Shown here in pieces: positions 9,901 through 20,463 of a DNA stretch of 64,000 nt. Below the pieces are notes generated by a model. It ran no database searches and was not told the DNA's origin. It worked only from the letters and a program-made list of their open reading frames with translations. The DNA is from Apoderus coryli. Lineage: Eukaryota > Arthropoda > Insecta > Coleoptera > Attelabidae. The position numbers were made by a program, and so were the translations under genes. The first letter of the stretch is position 1. Each line of letters begins with the position of its first letter. The stretch is from positions 9,716,869 through 9,780,868 of the forward strand of contig OU452209.1 in NCBI GenBank assembly GCA_911728435.2. The letters are read 5' to 3'.

Positions 9901-11319
9901 TTCGAAAAATGTTTTTAAAATGGAATATGTTTCCTCTAATCAAAATGTTGCTGACATGTTTACAAAACCATTATGTAAAGAGAAATTTAGTCATTTTAGA
10001 ACTGATTGTCATGTTCTTGAATTTATTAAAGAGTAGCGATTTAATATTTAAAAATGATTAAATCGAGGAGGAGTGTTGGAAATATTATACTCTGTAGATA
10101 TATTTTAAGTATCCATAGAAATAGAAATTAATTATGAGTTAGTAGAAGAATTTTTTGTAACACATTTATAGAATCGTTCTGATAAAGTTTATAGTTGTTA
10201 ATTAAATATTTATTAATCAAATACTAGTTAGTTATTATTCTACAAAGGGACTTGAACAAGTTTGACAGATCCAAAATGATTGACGCAGTCAAATAACATC
10301 ACGGTTACTGATTTTTAGTCGAAATATTCGGAAATATTCTTGGTATGTTGAATGTTTTAAATTTTGATCTCGTAAACCAAGTAACATATGAAAAAAATAC
10401 AGGAGGTAAGAAAGTTGTAGTTTTAGTTGCTTTATTTCAAGTCAATATCGAAATGAAATTACAGTCAGTGACGTATATTTTTTTTGTGAATAACTTTTAT
10501 TAAGTTTCTCCCCTAACGCCACTGAAGTTAATACTTTTGATCTAATTAGGGCCATATAAGCTCCCTATATCTAGCAACAGTCAAATTTCACAAAAAATTG
10601 GTAAGGAGATATTTGACTTAATTAAAAAAAAAACCGTTATTTACAAAAAAACTTTAACACCTGGAAACAATGCATTTCCGGACGTATGTTTATGTGAACT
10701 TTTTTTCATAAAATGAATATGTCAACAAAAGTCCATATATCTGTTTAAAAATACCTATTTCGATTTACAATTTTAATGTAGTAATCATCTTAGCTCTAAT
10801 GTATATATGTAATCCTTACATTACCTAATTACATATTATAATATTATCAATGCTGCAAACGCACGTTGCTTAATATATACTAATTAATCATCGTTGCTCA
10901 GACAAAACATACCCTGAGATACAGTGTGCAGCAGTAACTAAATATCTGTTATTAATCAGGGAAGCTCCACAGTAAAAACGCTTATTGTACATAAGTGCCG
11001 CCATCCAAGGATATTCATTTACCAAAGTTTCTACACCTCCGACAATCCGTTTGTGTTTGATTGCCTGTCCACATTCTGGAAAATAGTGAAACCATATCTT
11101 GTTTGTAATGATGCCTAACTTAGTAAACATACACACTTACCACATTCTGGACAATCTTTTGGTGGTGTTTGGTCAGAAGGTTTATTTGTTCCTAAGACAC
11201 CAAGAAACCAATTAATTACGTTTTTACTATTTGAAGCATTATTTTCAGTGAAATACAAAGGTTTTGTTGTAATTGGCAATTCTGTCACTATTGTGTTGTG
11301 ATCTCGAAGTATACTGAGC
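6735..11319 (-). CDS. Trypsin-like serine protease gene (partial, three visible exons)
   Basis: S1-family serine protease, probably secreted and made as a zymogen. Three exons on the minus strand join with matching phases. Exon 11319-11141 encodes a low-complexity pro-region ending DCPEC. Exon 11075-10913 continues ECGQAIKHKRIVGG (activation cleavage before IVGG) and ends with the catalytic His in TAAHC. Exon 6970-6735 encodes FSKERISAALLDHDRANVFET and the catalytic Asp in DNDIALLEL, then RPVCLPT. The pro-region resembles insect trypsin-like proteases that have a Cys-rich linker and no clip domain. The signal-peptide exon (above 11319) and the exon with the catalytic Ser (below 6735) are not visible. 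The 3.9-kb intron between the second and third exons holds a mariner and a Copia relic. No lesion is seen in the exons, so it may be a working gene extending beyond the left edge, or a truncated one. Confidence 0.85.
7095..7545 (-). mobile_element. Mariner-like relic, family A (left part)
   Basis: 7095-7200 matches the terminal region shared with 14290-14400 and 19680-19800 (GAAAAAAAGTTCCCATAAAC, GGAAATGCATTGTTTCCAAG). After an internal deletion, 7205-7500 matches 15060-15320 and 18520-18780. In the minus frame it encodes a remnant of the second catalytic block, MHDGTPAHYSR-like. The other half continues at 10245 beyond the Copia insertion. Confidence 0.75.
7546..7845. repeat. Palindromic repeat beside the Copia relic
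   Basis: Inverted arms of about 55 bp at roughly 7689-7745 and 7780-7836: CACTTCGAGGAAAATATTGT against its near-complement ending CTCGAAGTTACTTCAACAC. A TTTCGAAGC...CATCTTCAG string at about 7606-7636 resembles a hammerhead-type core read on the minus strand. The Copia frame begins immediately after this repeat, so the repeat marks the 5' truncation point. Confidence 0.55.
7848..10036 (+). pseudogene. Copia (Ty1/copia) retrotransposon pol, 5'-truncated
   Basis: 3' two-thirds of a Copia polyprotein. The frame opens without a start codon in the integrase core (RCDNGGEFTSHYF, then YSPQQNGVSERMNRTL) and runs through the linker to the reverse transcriptase (TKWVFRTKEDG, LDIPTAFLNG, ALYGLKESPKVWNEHF, catalytic YVDDILV near 9100). 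RNase H follows (YCDADWGTDKTDRKSVSGW, DNQSAI, KHIDIRKHF). A single-base frameshift near 9507-9512 splits the frame at the RT/RNase H boundary; the downstream frame ends with TAG at 10034-10036. Gag, protease and the N-terminal integrase are missing. A polypurine tract (CGAGGAGGAG) and the 3' LTR follow. With so few lesions this is a fairly young relic, in the same intron as the protease. Confidence 0.93.
10074..10244 (+). repeat. Copia 3' LTR
   Basis: Starts TGTTGGAAATATTATAC right after the purine-rich tract and ends near TATTCTACA, giving TG...CA ends and about 171 bp. The 3' edge is set by the return of mariner family A sequence. No matching 5' LTR is visible, in line with the 5' truncation. 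Confidence 0.65.
10245..10740 (-). mobile_element. Mariner-like relic, family A (right part)
   Basis: Matches 19280-19800 over most of its length: GTTACTGATTTTTAGTCGAA, CTAACGCCACTGAAGTTAA, then TCCGGACGTATGTTTATGTG near the terminus. Non-coding flank and terminal region of the element whose left half is at 7095-7545; the Copia copy interrupts it. Confidence 0.7.
10913..11075 (-). CDS. Serine protease exon with activation site and catalytic His
   Basis: Acceptor TTTTCCAG, donor GTATG. Encodes the Cys before the activation peptide, KRIVGGVETLVNEYPWMAAL, and YLVTAAHCISG with the catalytic His. It ends in phase 2, which fits the exon at 6970. Confidence 0.88.
11141..11319 (-). CDS. Serine protease pro-region exon
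   Basis: Acceptor TTGTTTTAG, donor GTAAGTG. Encodes a Thr/Asn-rich pro-region with NWFLGVLGTNKP and ending DCPEC, typical of the linker ahead of the catalytic domain in insect trypsin-like proteases. It has no start codon, so an upstream exon must exist. Confidence 0.75.
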
Positions 11320-11469
11320 CTAAAACAAATATAAATCTTTTAGTATTCAATAAATAATAGATTATATGTTTTGTATCAAAGTTATGAAAAATTTTTGATA
11401 TAAAATAACACTTGCGTTACTTCAGAATAGAGACATATCGGAATGAATAAATTTATATCAATGCCAACA

Positions 11470-11813
11470 CTTGCCACACCTCCAACCAATCGCTTGCGGT
11501 TGTGAATCAACTTTTCCCAGAAAAAGTGATATCTCGTCGAGGCACCATCAACTGGCCTCCTAGAAGCCCCGATCTTACACCCCTTGATTATTTCTCAAGG
11601 GGATACCTTAAACAGACAGTGTATGCAAACAAACAACGAACTCTACTGCAATTGAAGCACAACATCCGCACCGAACTGGCCGCTATTTCCAGAGAGATGT
11701 GTAGACGCGTCGCAGCTAATAATTTCTGTTTTCGATTAGATGAGAGCTGGTCAACATTTGGACAAAATAATCTTTGCCACTTAATTTTCCAAAACTTTCT
11801 CAAAAAATTCTAA
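11470..11813 (+). pseudogene. Mariner-like transposase C-terminal fragment
   Basis: Plus-strand fragment of an IS630/Tc1/mariner-type DDE transposase. It begins in the SRRGTINWPPRSPDLTPLDYF block, which holds the third catalytic residue, and runs on through GYLKQTVYANKQRTLLQLKH to a stop at 11811-11813. It lacks the first two catalytic blocks and the DNA-binding domain. It differs in sequence from families A and B nearby. It lies just upstream of the first visible protease exon. Confidence 0.8.
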
Positions 11814-11829
11814 CGTTTACTTTTTTTAC

Positions 11830-12700
11830 AAAATTTATAAATACCCCCACCATTTCTGGGACCTTGATCACATTCCAAACATAATTATTCCTGACGAATA
11901 TTTCATTGCAGATATAAGTAACTAGTGTAATGGACTTTCGTAACATGAATAGTAAAAAAAGATTATCGTGCCATTTCGTTTTTATTAGCAAAATACTTAA
12001 TTATTAGCAAACTACGACCCCTCTGAGGCCTGGAATGTCCTAACGTCGACAGCCAATTCCGTCAAACAAATAGGTACCTATATAAATACTTTTCGAACAA
12101 CACTAAATTTATTAATAGTTCTGCCAACCTTGGGTTACAAAATTTAGAAAAATGGCTAATAATGAAACATGTGAACAATAAGAGGAACTAAGTATTCATT
12201 AAGTGCAATTTTTATGTATCATGTAAATTGCTTCAATTTTCAATTACCTACCTTCTCTTGGTCAATTTAATTAATGTTTTTCTTAAAACGAAAAACGTTT
12301 TAATTCCGTTAATAAGCGGTACTTGTATATATTAGAATTGATTTATTTCAATAACAATTATCAAATTATCTCAAACGGTTGCCGTTTTCTTACATTAGTA
12401 TAATAAATATAGTATATTATTAAATAAGTACCTACAATCAATAATAATCAATGAAATTCTCGAAGAATTTCATTCTGCAATAGTTCTAAATATTTTTTTT
12501 CTCAAACCTAACCTTCCTCAATAAATATGTCCCTGTATAACATTCAAATTTTCTTTATGCTTTGTTAAACTTCGGATAAACTATTAGGTACCTTACGTTG
12601 AACGACAAACAATTTGATGAAGAAATTTTCGAAATGCACGAAATTGACTTAGTTCTTCACTTATTATTGTTTGTGAAGCAGAACCGAGAAAAATAAATCT
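11830..12700. other. AT-rich sequence with no gene recognised
   Basis: No coding feature, RNA gene or clear repeat seen. The signal-peptide exon of the protease could lie here or further upstream but could not be picked out. Confidence 0.45.
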
Positions 12701-12703
12701 ATA

Positions 12704-13965
12704 CAGGGTGACATAGAAAAAAGTACATTGCATAGTGCCACACAATAGAGGACACTAAAATAGGAAAAAAATTCCCTTTAAGACAGGTCTGCAAGGCCTT
12801 CGGTTAAAAGTTACGGGGTGTTGAATTTTAATTTTTTTGGGTTTTTTTGAATATCTTGAGCCAGAGACGCAAGAAATGGATAAAATGTGGTATACAGGGT
12901 TTTTTTTATCATGCTAAATTTAAATATGATCTTAGTTTTGTGATTACTGATAGAGGGCGCTACATACAGGGTTCCATCCCTATTGAATCGGTTGTAACTT
13001 TTTTGCTATCCACTGTATGTCATTTTCGACTGAAAAAAATTGTTATCCCTTTTTTTATACTTAAGAGAGGTATACCTTGTCCAAGTCGCTAGAAGCAACA
13101 AATGCCTCTAAAAGCCGACAATGCATGCAAATTATTCAAAAAGCGCCAAAGAAACATTTGTAAAAACAATGATAAATACTTCAACAATTACATTTTAATG
13201 GTATGATGAAAAATATGATTAATTAAAACAAAACATTAAGTTTTTGGAAGATGTTAAAATTGTTGCCCTTGTACGTCAATACATTTTACCATTCTCCTTC
13301 TTAATGATTGACGGCATCTTTGAAATATTCCTGGGTTATTACGAAATCTATTTGCCGATTCCATAATTCTTATCCATAATTGTTCTTCATTATGTATTTC
13401 TACTGCATAAACTTAATTTTTCATAAATCCCCAAAATGAAAAATCGAGGGTACAGGCCTCCCTCGATCAATCCACGTATTTCCAAATCTCCTGTCCAAAT
13501 ATTCCCTTGCCACTCGAGAAAAGTGAGCTGGCGCCCCATCATGCATGTAATACATTCTTCCAATAATGGCCAATGGGACATCCTCTAATAATGTGTTTAA
13601 ATCATCCTCCAAGAAATTTTGATACAGTACACCTGTCAATCGATTGGGCAATTGAAATGGGCCAATTAAGTATTTGTCGATTATACCTGCCCAACCTATA
13701 TTGGTGACTTCGAATTACAGTAATCACAAAACTAAGATCATATTTGATTTTAGCATGATAAAAAACCCCTGTATACCACATTTTATCCATTTCTTGCGTC
13801 TTTGGCTAAAGATATTCAAAAAAACCCAAAAAAAAAATAAGATTCAACACCCCGTATCTTTTAACCGAAGGCCTTGCGGACCCGTGTTCATGGGAACTTT
13901 TTTTCTTATTTTAGTGTCCTCTATTGTGTGGCAGTATGCAATGTACTTTTTTCTATGTCACCCTG
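12704..13965 (-). mobile_element. Mariner-like element, family B, with long terminal inverted repeats
   Basis: 1262-bp element beginning CAGGGTGACATAG and ending with its complement, CTATGTCACCCTG, flanked on both sides by TA, the mariner/Tc1 target duplication. Terminal inverted repeats extend for about 250 bp (to about 12955 and from about 13715), with words such as AGTGCCACACAATAGAGGAC and GCAAGGCCTTCGGTTAAAAG mirrored. The middle holds a transposase remnant on the minus strand. Long arms around a reduced coding core suggest a decayed, probably non-autonomous copy. Confidence 0.85.
13390..13651 (-). pseudogene. Mariner-like transposase fragment (family B)
   Basis: Encodes RLTGVLYQNFLEDDLN, then the second catalytic block MHDGAPAHFSRVAREYL and DRRFGNTWIDRGRP; the frame shifts where the final DDE block should begin. 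A second minus frame (GLIEGGLYPRFF) continues part of it. The N-terminal helix-turn-helix region is absent. Confidence 0.82.
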
Positions 13966-14868
13966 TATATCCACTATCACTGTTTCTCATTATATAAATA
14001 GCTTTGAAATCTTCGAAATAATTTAATAATAATAAACTGTCGATTTGGATTTTGAAATTATGATTGAACATATAATAAGGGGATTTAAAGCCAGTCGTAG
14101 AAAAAATTGTTTCCGATACAATTAAATGTACTTTGTGTGTGTTTAAAAGGTTTTACCCTTTATCAACATTGATACAACAATATTCCTAAAATAATTATTC
14201 TTAGAGATTTGAGAGCATCGTGTACCCCTTATATTAAAAATATTTTACTTGAATTACTAAGACAATAATAATTAATATTTCCGTATACAGGGTGCTTCCA
14301 AAAGACGCGGCAATATTTAAGAGGGTAATTTCTCAGGTCATTTTATGGAAAAAAGTTCCCATAAACATACTTCCGAAAATGCATTGTTTCTAAGATAGCA
14401 GGTGTTATTTTTTTGTAAATAAGGGTTTTTTTTTAATTAAGTCAAATATTTCCCTACCAATTTTTTTGAAATTTGGTAGCGTTGTTGCTAGAAATAGGGA
14501 GCTTATATGATCCTAACTAGATTAAAATTATAAAGTCCAGTGGCGTTAGGGGCAACTTAATAAATATTAGTGACAAGCAAAATGTTCGCCATTGACTGTA
14601 AGTTAATTTCTATATTTTCTTGAGATACAGCAACTAGAACTACAACTTTTTAATCTCTTGTATTTGTTTCATATGTTACTTCGTTTAGGAGATAAACATT
14701 TAAAATATTTTTCAACATACCAAGAATATTTGCGAATAATTCAACTAAATATAATATTAACATTTCAAAGCAAGGTAAAAATAAATAAATAAAATTAAAT
14801 TTTATACCTAATACAAAAAATTACAAGAACTGTTGTTCTAGCGCGGATACATGATTACCATCTTCTCC

Positions 14869-15121
14869 TCATTGACTGTCGAACTCTCGCAAACGTACGA
14901 GGGACATTTCTAAAGTACACCCAGTAATAATGCGAGTCCTTAGGTCCTCCATATTTCCCACAGAAGTAGCGTAAACTAAGGACTTCAGGTGGCCCCACAT
15001 GAAAAAATCCAGTGGATTTAAATCCGGGGGTCGTACAAGTGATAAGTGAGATCCCATCCAGCGATTTCCGTATGTTCTCACGAGAAACCTGACTAAAATG
15101 CATTGCATTTATTATTGCCAA
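14869..15121 (-). pseudogene. Mariner-like transposase fragment (family A)
   Basis: Two overlapping minus frames encode VRPPDLNPLDFFMWGHLKSL, the final DDE block, followed by VYATSVGNMEDLRTRI. The preceding MHDG block survives only in pieces at 15080-15110. Frameshifts and the hairpin at 15182-15245 destroy the upstream catalytic region. Confidence 0.8.
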
Positions 15122-15181
15122 TGGTACGTTTTCCAGAAATCCAGAAAGTCGTCATATACCTTTACGGTAAATCTTCCTGGT

Positions 15182-15245
15182 TTGTGGGTTACTGCTTAAT
15201 TGGACCCGTAATTTTTTACGGGTCCAATTAAGCAGTAACCCACAA
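15182..15245. repeat. Perfect 30-bp hairpin inside the mariner relic
   Basis: Arms 15182-15211 and 15216-15245 are exact reverse complements around a TTTT spacer. In the sister copies (7380-7410 and 18640-18670) only the right arm is present, preceded by GGTAGAAAT. The left arm is therefore a local inverted copy of the right. Confidence 0.9.
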
Positions 15246-15800
15246 TTCCAATCCAAACGTTCAACCAGAACTTTCTTATGCGGATTTTCATCACACTATA
15301 AATGGTTATTATGAAAATTCCTGAATTTCTTGAGAAACTCGCTTCATCAGTAAACAAAATCAACATCAGTAGTTGAGGAATTTCAACAACCCAAAAGCCA
15401 TTGACAGTGTTACGTTTGTACGTAAATGAATGAAAAAATTACCAAGTTTATAATATTTTATTGTGGACTGTTATAAAATATAAATGACATGAATTGATTT
15501 TTCTTTTTAATTCTAATTGACAATGTCAAAATCAAAAACATTTTTTTTTAACATGCTCGATATTTTTTAACTAAATAAACATACAAAGTGTAATAAATTA
15601 CAACCTAAAAAACTTAAATTCTTTAACAGAGAGAATGCCATTACGTGGAGGAAAATCAGCAAGAATAATTGTCCTTACGAATGCCCCAAACAGTACTATT
15701 ACTTATATTCAAAACCTCAGCAATTTTTCGAGTAGAAGTACCTGGATTTCCTTCAACCCGCATATGCGGCCGGTAAATGACCATTTAGCGCCTGCTCATT

Positions 15801-16283
15801 TTAATTTTTTTTCATAGATGGCGCTACTGTTAGATTTCCAATAATAACGTTAACATCAGTAGTTTTCACTCACTTAACTTAATGTGCATTCCATCTAGAG
15901 GATAAGTTGACAATTAATTGAGAAAGTTTACTTATAGGTAGTCGTCTGCCATTCCGCTAAACTCATTTAATTATTTAAATTTGTCCATTATTAATTAGTA
16001 ATCACTTTTTAATTATTATTGTAGTACCGAAATATACCTAAGATTCAAAATCAAATTTCTATAGCGTACATAATTTGACAGTTTCTTTCTACATTTAAAA
16101 TACTGACATGTGAGCCTGTCACATAAGTTTATCTGATCTGAGTTTGTCAAAGGATAACGCCTATTATCATGTACGTCAAAAACTGTCAGTTCATAACTGT
16201 AATAATTAATTATTAAAATAAAGTTCTTTTGGTTTAATATTGTAGTATGAAGAGGCAGGCGAAAAACAGTTGTGAGCACCACT
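15801..16283. other. AT-rich sequence with no gene recognised
   Basis: No coding feature or clear repeat recognised between the mariner relic and the GC-rich palindrome. Confidence 0.4.
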
Positions 16284-16390
16284 GGCGGTAAAGCCGCTGC
16301 AGCCCTTCGCTGTATAGCTGCCCTCGCTCGCTTCGCTCACTCGTGCGTCTATACAGCGGCGGGCTGCAACGAATGCTTTACCGCCCTTTA
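16284..16390. repeat. GC-rich palindromic repeat
   Basis: Imperfect inverted repeat: GGCGGTAAAGC, GCTGCAGCCC and CGCTGTATAG on the left are mirrored by CTATACAGCG, GGGCTGCAAC and GCTTTACCGCC on the right, around a CTCGCTTCGCTCACTCG centre. It stands out from AT-rich flanks and looks like the core of a small foldback element. Confidence 0.7.
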
Positions 16391-16409
16391 TACTTAATAT
16401 ACTATTAAT

Positions 16410-16625
16410 GTAGTTCGGGCTATATAACCTCCCTATTTCCAGCAACAAGGCTACGACATTTCAAAGAAATCCGGAAGGAAATATTTGACTTAATGAAAAA
16501 AACAACAAACATTTAACACTTTGTATCTTGGAAACAATGCATTTCTGGACGTATGCTTATGAGAACTTTTTATTTAACAAAATGTCGTGAGAAATCACCT
16601 CCTTAAACATTGCCGCGTCTTTTTG
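16410..16625 (-). mobile_element. Mariner-like relic, family A, terminal fragment
   Basis: Matches the right-terminal part of the copy at 18515-19805: CGGGCTATATAACCTCCCTA, TTCTGGACGTATGCTTATGAG, GAGAAATCACC, then CATTGCCGCGTCTTTTTGAAG. No coding part remains. Confidence 0.65.
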
Positions 16626-16649
16626 AAGTAGTCAGTTGATCATGAAAAT

Positions 16650-17690
16650 AATGTTTTTCTACGACTGTCTTTAAATGCCTTTATTCTATGTTCAATCATG
16701 ATTTGAAAATGTAGTACATTGTAATGCTGTTTTTCATTTACCCGTGCACAATAAATATTACCCACTAGTTGCCTAGCAACTAGTGGGAAATATTATTACG
16801 CACGGATAAAATTTTCTGGTAATGACAAAAATAGCATCGGGCATGAAAAATCACCATAGCAACGCCGACAATACAAACACACCAAATTGACAGTTTAGGT
16901 ATTTACAATTAATAATAATTATAATTAAGTATTTCGCTAATTTCAAAACACAAAAACAGTGATAGTGAATATAGTTTAACACCACCTAGTCAATTTAATA
17001 CTTCTAACTTATCGTATTGAGGCTTACGGCAACTGAGGTAAGTTTCGAAAATCAAATATTTTCCTAAAAATTATGTTTAATTTATTCAAAAGCATTAAAA
17101 CAGTCGTAGAAAAAGTATAGTGTGAAACTCACATGAAATGACCATTTCCTACTCGTATGATTTGCAGCACTCGCCTGCGGCTCATGCTGCAAACGATCAT
17201 ACTCGTAGGAAATATATGTCATTTCATGTTCGTTACACAATATACTATTTTTTCTACGACTGTCTTTAAATGCCTTTATTATATTATGTTCAATCATAAT
17301 TTGAAAATGTATTACATAATTTACAAAAGCACGGGTAAATTTCTGGTAGTGACAGTAGCATCGGTTATGAAAAATCACCATAGCAACGCCGACAATACAA
17401 TTAAATCAAATTGACAGTTTAAATTAAGTCACTTATTTCGAAGGTGTCAAAGCTATTTATATAATGAAGAACAGTGATGGTGATATAATTTAATACTTTT
17501 AACTCATCGTATTTAGGCTTACGCCAACAGGCCGAGTATAGGTAAGCTTCGAAAAACAAATATTTTCCTAAAAATTATTATGTTCAATTTATTCAAAAGC
17601 ATTAAAACAGTCGTAGAAAAAGTATAGTGTGAACCTCACATGAAATGACCATTTTCTACTCGTACGATGGCTGGCGAGAGGAACTGATTA
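16650..17690. repeat. Tandem foldback repeats of about 600 bp
   Basis: Words such as TTTTTCTACGACTGTCTTTA, ATGTTCAATCATGATTTGAA, GAAAAATCACCATAGCAACG and TTCCTAAAAATTATGTT occur in two tandem, partly inverted copies. Within 17085-17280, long arms (AACAGTCGTAGAAAAAGTAT against its complement) surround TGCAGCACTCGCCTGCGGCTC. A short perfect hairpin, CCCACTAGTTGC/GCAACTAGTGGG, lies near 16761-16787. A related inverted fragment is near 14055-14110. Confidence 0.7.
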
Positions 17691-18514
17691 TTAAATTACA
17701 AGATTCCTATTTTGTATTTGTGTTTACTAAACGAATGTAATGAAGCCTATGTAAGTAGGTACCATTTTTTAAAACAAAAACTATCACTATTTTTTCTTCT
17801 ACAAAAACGATTACCGTTAATGCACGTCTAATGAATTTATCACACTTACCTACTTTTATGAATAATTCTATTTACGTTTTGAAATCCATATACAATGTTT
17901 GTTAATAAAACTATCAAAAGTATTCTTGCGAACATTTCACTTAAAACTGTTATATTTATTAGGACTTTTTTGTTTATTATTTTTTTTATAGATATTTATA
18001 AATTTTCTGTCCGTGTTTTGCTTAACATAATATAGTGGACTACTGCAGAATAACTAAGAATACAAGAAGCAGAGACTACGACCTCAATTTCGCTTATTAA
18101 TTAAGTATTTAAAACACCAGGTAGAAATATCTAAATTTTTTGTGTTGTTGTGCCCGATTTTGTTTTTGTTTTGTCTTTGTTTTCATGCCGTGTTTTTATG
18201 TTGATATACCGTGCGTCCACAACATGTGAACCATCAATAAACAATCGGAGATGTTTTAGTCAAAGTTTTGCTAAACATCACTGTGAAATTGGTTCACTAG
18301 AATTGTCCATTAAAATTAATTTGTAAAACGGGGTGAGTTGAAAATCTTTGCTCTTTCAAATAAAAACAGATGCTGCGCTCTGGCGGTCAAAATTTTATTC
18401 TAGGGATGTGTTTTAGTATACCAAATGTGTGAACATTTATAGTGGCCATAAAACCTATGTTTCCAAAATGTTTACGTTTGTTTTGCAAAATAATAAAATA
18501 AAAAAATTATATGC
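17691..18514. other. AT-rich sequence with no gene recognised
   Basis: No gene or RNA recognised. Low-complexity T-rich runs near 17960-18010. Confidence 0.4.
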
Positions 18515-19805
18515 CCTGATGCACCATATCGTGCATAAACCACATGCATTTCTTATTGCCAATGGTACGTTTTCCAGAAATCCAGCAAGCGTGTGTTGCA
18601 GAAAGTTGCGATATACCTTTCCAGTAAGTCTTCCTGGTAGAAATACGGGTCAAATTATTAAGCAGTCACCCACAATTCTAATCCAAACGTTTAACGGGAA
18701 ATGATGCTGAAAATGATCTTCAACTATGGCATGCATGATTTTCATCACACCATAAATGGTTATTATAAAAATTCCTTTTTGCATTTCTTGAAAAAAGTCG
18801 CTTCATCAAGAAACAAAATCAACATAAGTAGCTGAGGAATTTCAACAGTTTTATGAAAGAATCATTGACAGAATGCCACACGTGTAGGAACATCACCAGG
18901 AATAAGTGTTTCAACGCGTTGGAAGTGGTATGGATATAATAAATTCTCCTTATAATTGCGTCAAACAGTAGTATTACTTACATTCAAAGCACAACAACTT
19001 TTCGAGTAGAAGTATCCGGATTTTCTTCAACCACGTTCAGCACTACCTCTTCCAGCTCTACCGTTCTTGCTGTCTTTGGCCTTCCTGTTCCTCTACTTTG
19101 TTTTAGTGTGCCTGTTTCAGGAAGGCGTCGATGAATGCTTTCGAAAATGAATCAGAAGCTATAGGCTGGGATATCTTTCAGTGTACAACCGCCTAGCTTC
19201 TAATGCAACTACCATCAGCAAGTTCATAAATGAAGTGCATGTCGGTCATCTCGGCATTTGTATAGTGATTCATGTTAAGAAACTTCAACAAGTCTGACAG
19301 AATCAAAATCATTGGCGAAATCAGATAACATCAACGTTACTGATTTTTAGTCGAATTATTCGCAAATATTCTTGGCATGTTCAAAAATGTTTTAAATTTA
19401 TATCTCGTAAACAAAGCAACATATGAAATAAATAGAAGAGATAAAAATATGTAATTCTAGTTGCTTTATCTCAAGAGAATAATTAAATTAAATTACAGGC
19501 AGTAATGAACATTGCTTTTGTTAATAATTTTTATTAAGTTGCACCTAACGCTACTGGAATTTTTAATTTTAATCTAGTTAGGGTCATATAAACATATATT
19601 TCTAGCAACAGCGATACCAAATTTCAAAGAAATCGATAAGGAGATATTTAATTAAAAAAACCTTTATTTACAAAAAAACGTTAATACCTTGTATCTTTGC
19701 AACAATTCATTTCCCGACGTATGTTTATGTGATTTTTTTTTTCAAAAAATAACCTGAGAAATCACCCCGTTAAATATTGTCGCCGCTTTTTGAAACACCC
19801 AGTAT
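18515..19805 (-). mobile_element. Mariner-like relic, family A, longest right part
   Basis: From the MHDG-block remnant near 18520-18560 (complement of TTATGCACGATATGG) through heavily mutated N-terminal coding sequence (18880-19040, 19050-19100) to the non-coding terminal region and terminus ending AAACACCC near 19800. The C-terminal DDE end is missing. It defines the right terminus of family A. Confidence 0.7.
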
Positions 19806-20219
19806 TTACATTGTACGTCTCCGTCTCTAGAAACGTCTCCACGCGTCCGCTATTTACTCAAATCCCCCAGTTGTTTATGTTGTTTTTAAACAATTGCGGT
19901 GTTGTCCGATGTATTTCTTTTTCTCTAAACGTGGAGAGATTTTATATACGTCAGATTATATTAAGTATCGAAGATTCATAGTTTCATCGCTGGTGCAATT
20001 CAAACTCATTGCAATGTCAAATTTGTTGTTAATATTATATCTTTTTTTTATGATGTACGAGTATTATCTTTTTATTTTGTTTTTGTGTATATGATACATT
20101 ATAATTATTGTGTATTGTTTTGTTATTAATGATTTCTCCGTTAGACAATAAAGCTTATTAACATTACTTCTGTACATAACACTATGATCTAAAATCTGTA
20201 CGTATTTTTTTTACTTTAG
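19806..20219. other. Presumed 5' intron of the membrane-protein gene
   Basis: No coding feature. It ends with a T-rich tract and TTTAG acceptor at 20219, so a 5' untranslated exon probably lies upstream. Confidence 0.45.
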
Positions 20220-20235
20220 CCAAAGACCGAACGTG

Positions 20236-20463
20236 ATGGCCGGGGAGCCAAATGGCTCACAAGGGAGGAACAACATCACTATCAGTTCGACATCATCGAC
20301 CACCCCGACAGCGGTTCATTATCCGACATCCCCAATCACTACGATCGACGCAAGAGAATATTACAAAACATACGATGTCATGACGGGAGTGAGAATCGCA
20401 GCTACTTTAGGTAGCTTCTTCGGCCTAATGGTCCTCTTAGTGTTGTACAAATCAAAATCAAAG
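20236..20463 (+). CDS. Membrane-protein exon 1 (N-terminus and membrane span)
   Basis: 76 codons from ATG to a GTAAGTC donor in phase 0. Contains the NIT sequon, the REYYKTYDVMTG motif and the membrane segment. Confidence 0.87.

Larger units (their letters stand above)
14288..15800 (-). mobile_element. Mariner-like relic, family A, second copy
   Basis: Starts CAGGGTGCTTCCAAAAGACG after a TA at 14286-14287. Its terminal region resembles 16490-16620 and 19680-19800. The transposase lies on the minus strand, C-terminal end first. Sequence near 15615-15760 matches 18890-19040; the block at about 15415-15610 has no match there and may be an insertion. The right terminus was not found. Confidence 0.7.
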
